The notes under the pieces: generated by a model
What the model saw: the letters and a program-made list of their open reading frames with translations, nothing else
What the model was told of the DNA's origin: nothing
Database searches by the model: none
Position numbers and translations under genes: made by a program
Assembly: GCA_963995505.1 (NCBI GenBank)
Contig: OZ023194.1
Coordinates: 11,528,428 to 11,592,427 of the forward strand
DNA: 64,000 nucleotides
Origin: Hypericum androsaemum
Taxonomy: Eukaryota > Streptophyta > Magnoliopsida > Malpighiales > Hypericaceae
Direction: 5' to 3'
Shown here: one piece after another, positions 59,707 to 64,000 of the stretch
How positions within the stretch are numbered: position 1 is the first letter of the stretch
How the letters are laid out: each line of letters begins with the position of its first letter

Positions 59707-64000
<4,294 letters not shown>

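Overview
This is eukaryotic nuclear DNA from a flowering plant, most likely a eudicot. The evidence is intron-split genes with GT-AG junctions, AT-rich intergenic DNA full of transposon debris, and plant-specific families: an F-box/FBA protein, a ZAT-type C2H2 repressor with a DLNL motif, a DTX/MATE transporter, a plant mobile domain protein and a PPR fragment. Species cannot be fixed by eye. No rRNA, tRNA, CRISPR or bacterial-type feature was seen. Exon boundaries below were derived by hand from splice junctions and reading-frame continuity.

Layout. 0.36-1.55 kb: frameshifted F-box gene. 1.6-13 kb: repeat-rich DNA with a Ty1-copia polyprotein tail, a 61-62 bp tandem repeat, a small inverted-repeat element, a PPR relic (7.7-8.0 kb) and a plant-mobile-domain gene relic (9.6-10.4 kb). 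14.25-17.6 kb (-): complete nine-exon ELMO-domain gene. 19.3-27.3 kb (-): seven-coding-exon CID/Rtt103-like pre-mRNA gene with a leading non-coding exon. 29.0-30.8 kb (-): six-exon MATE transporter. 34.6-35.2 kb (+): single-exon ZAT zinc-finger gene with a TATA box. 36-41 kb: minisatellite, inverted and direct repeats, and a short amidophosphoribosyltransferase exon fragment.

42.03-47.11 kb is the most striking part. An apparently intact PIF/Harbinger transposon (ORF1 Myb/NAM-like protein, ORF2 DDE transposase) lies directly next to a non-autonomous relative. The order is TTA-element-TTA-element-TTA. The smaller element carries a 176-bp satellite-like array. Further right are a Mutator-like non-autonomous element with ~178-bp inverted termini and a perfect 9-bp target duplication (47.98-48.60 kb), a 22-bp minisatellite (49.3-50.1 kb) and a VPS23/ELC UEV-domain fragment (50.48-50.66 kb). 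51.36-56.34 kb (-): two-exon gene for a 1552-residue acidic membrane-anchored protein. 59.7 kb to the right edge (-): 3' part of a DHX37/Dhr1-type DEAH RNA helicase.

The host genes are housekeeping or regulatory (membrane traffic, transcription termination, transport, ribosome assembly) and do not form a functional cluster. The coherent system in the window is the Harbinger transposition module and its satellite-bearing partner.
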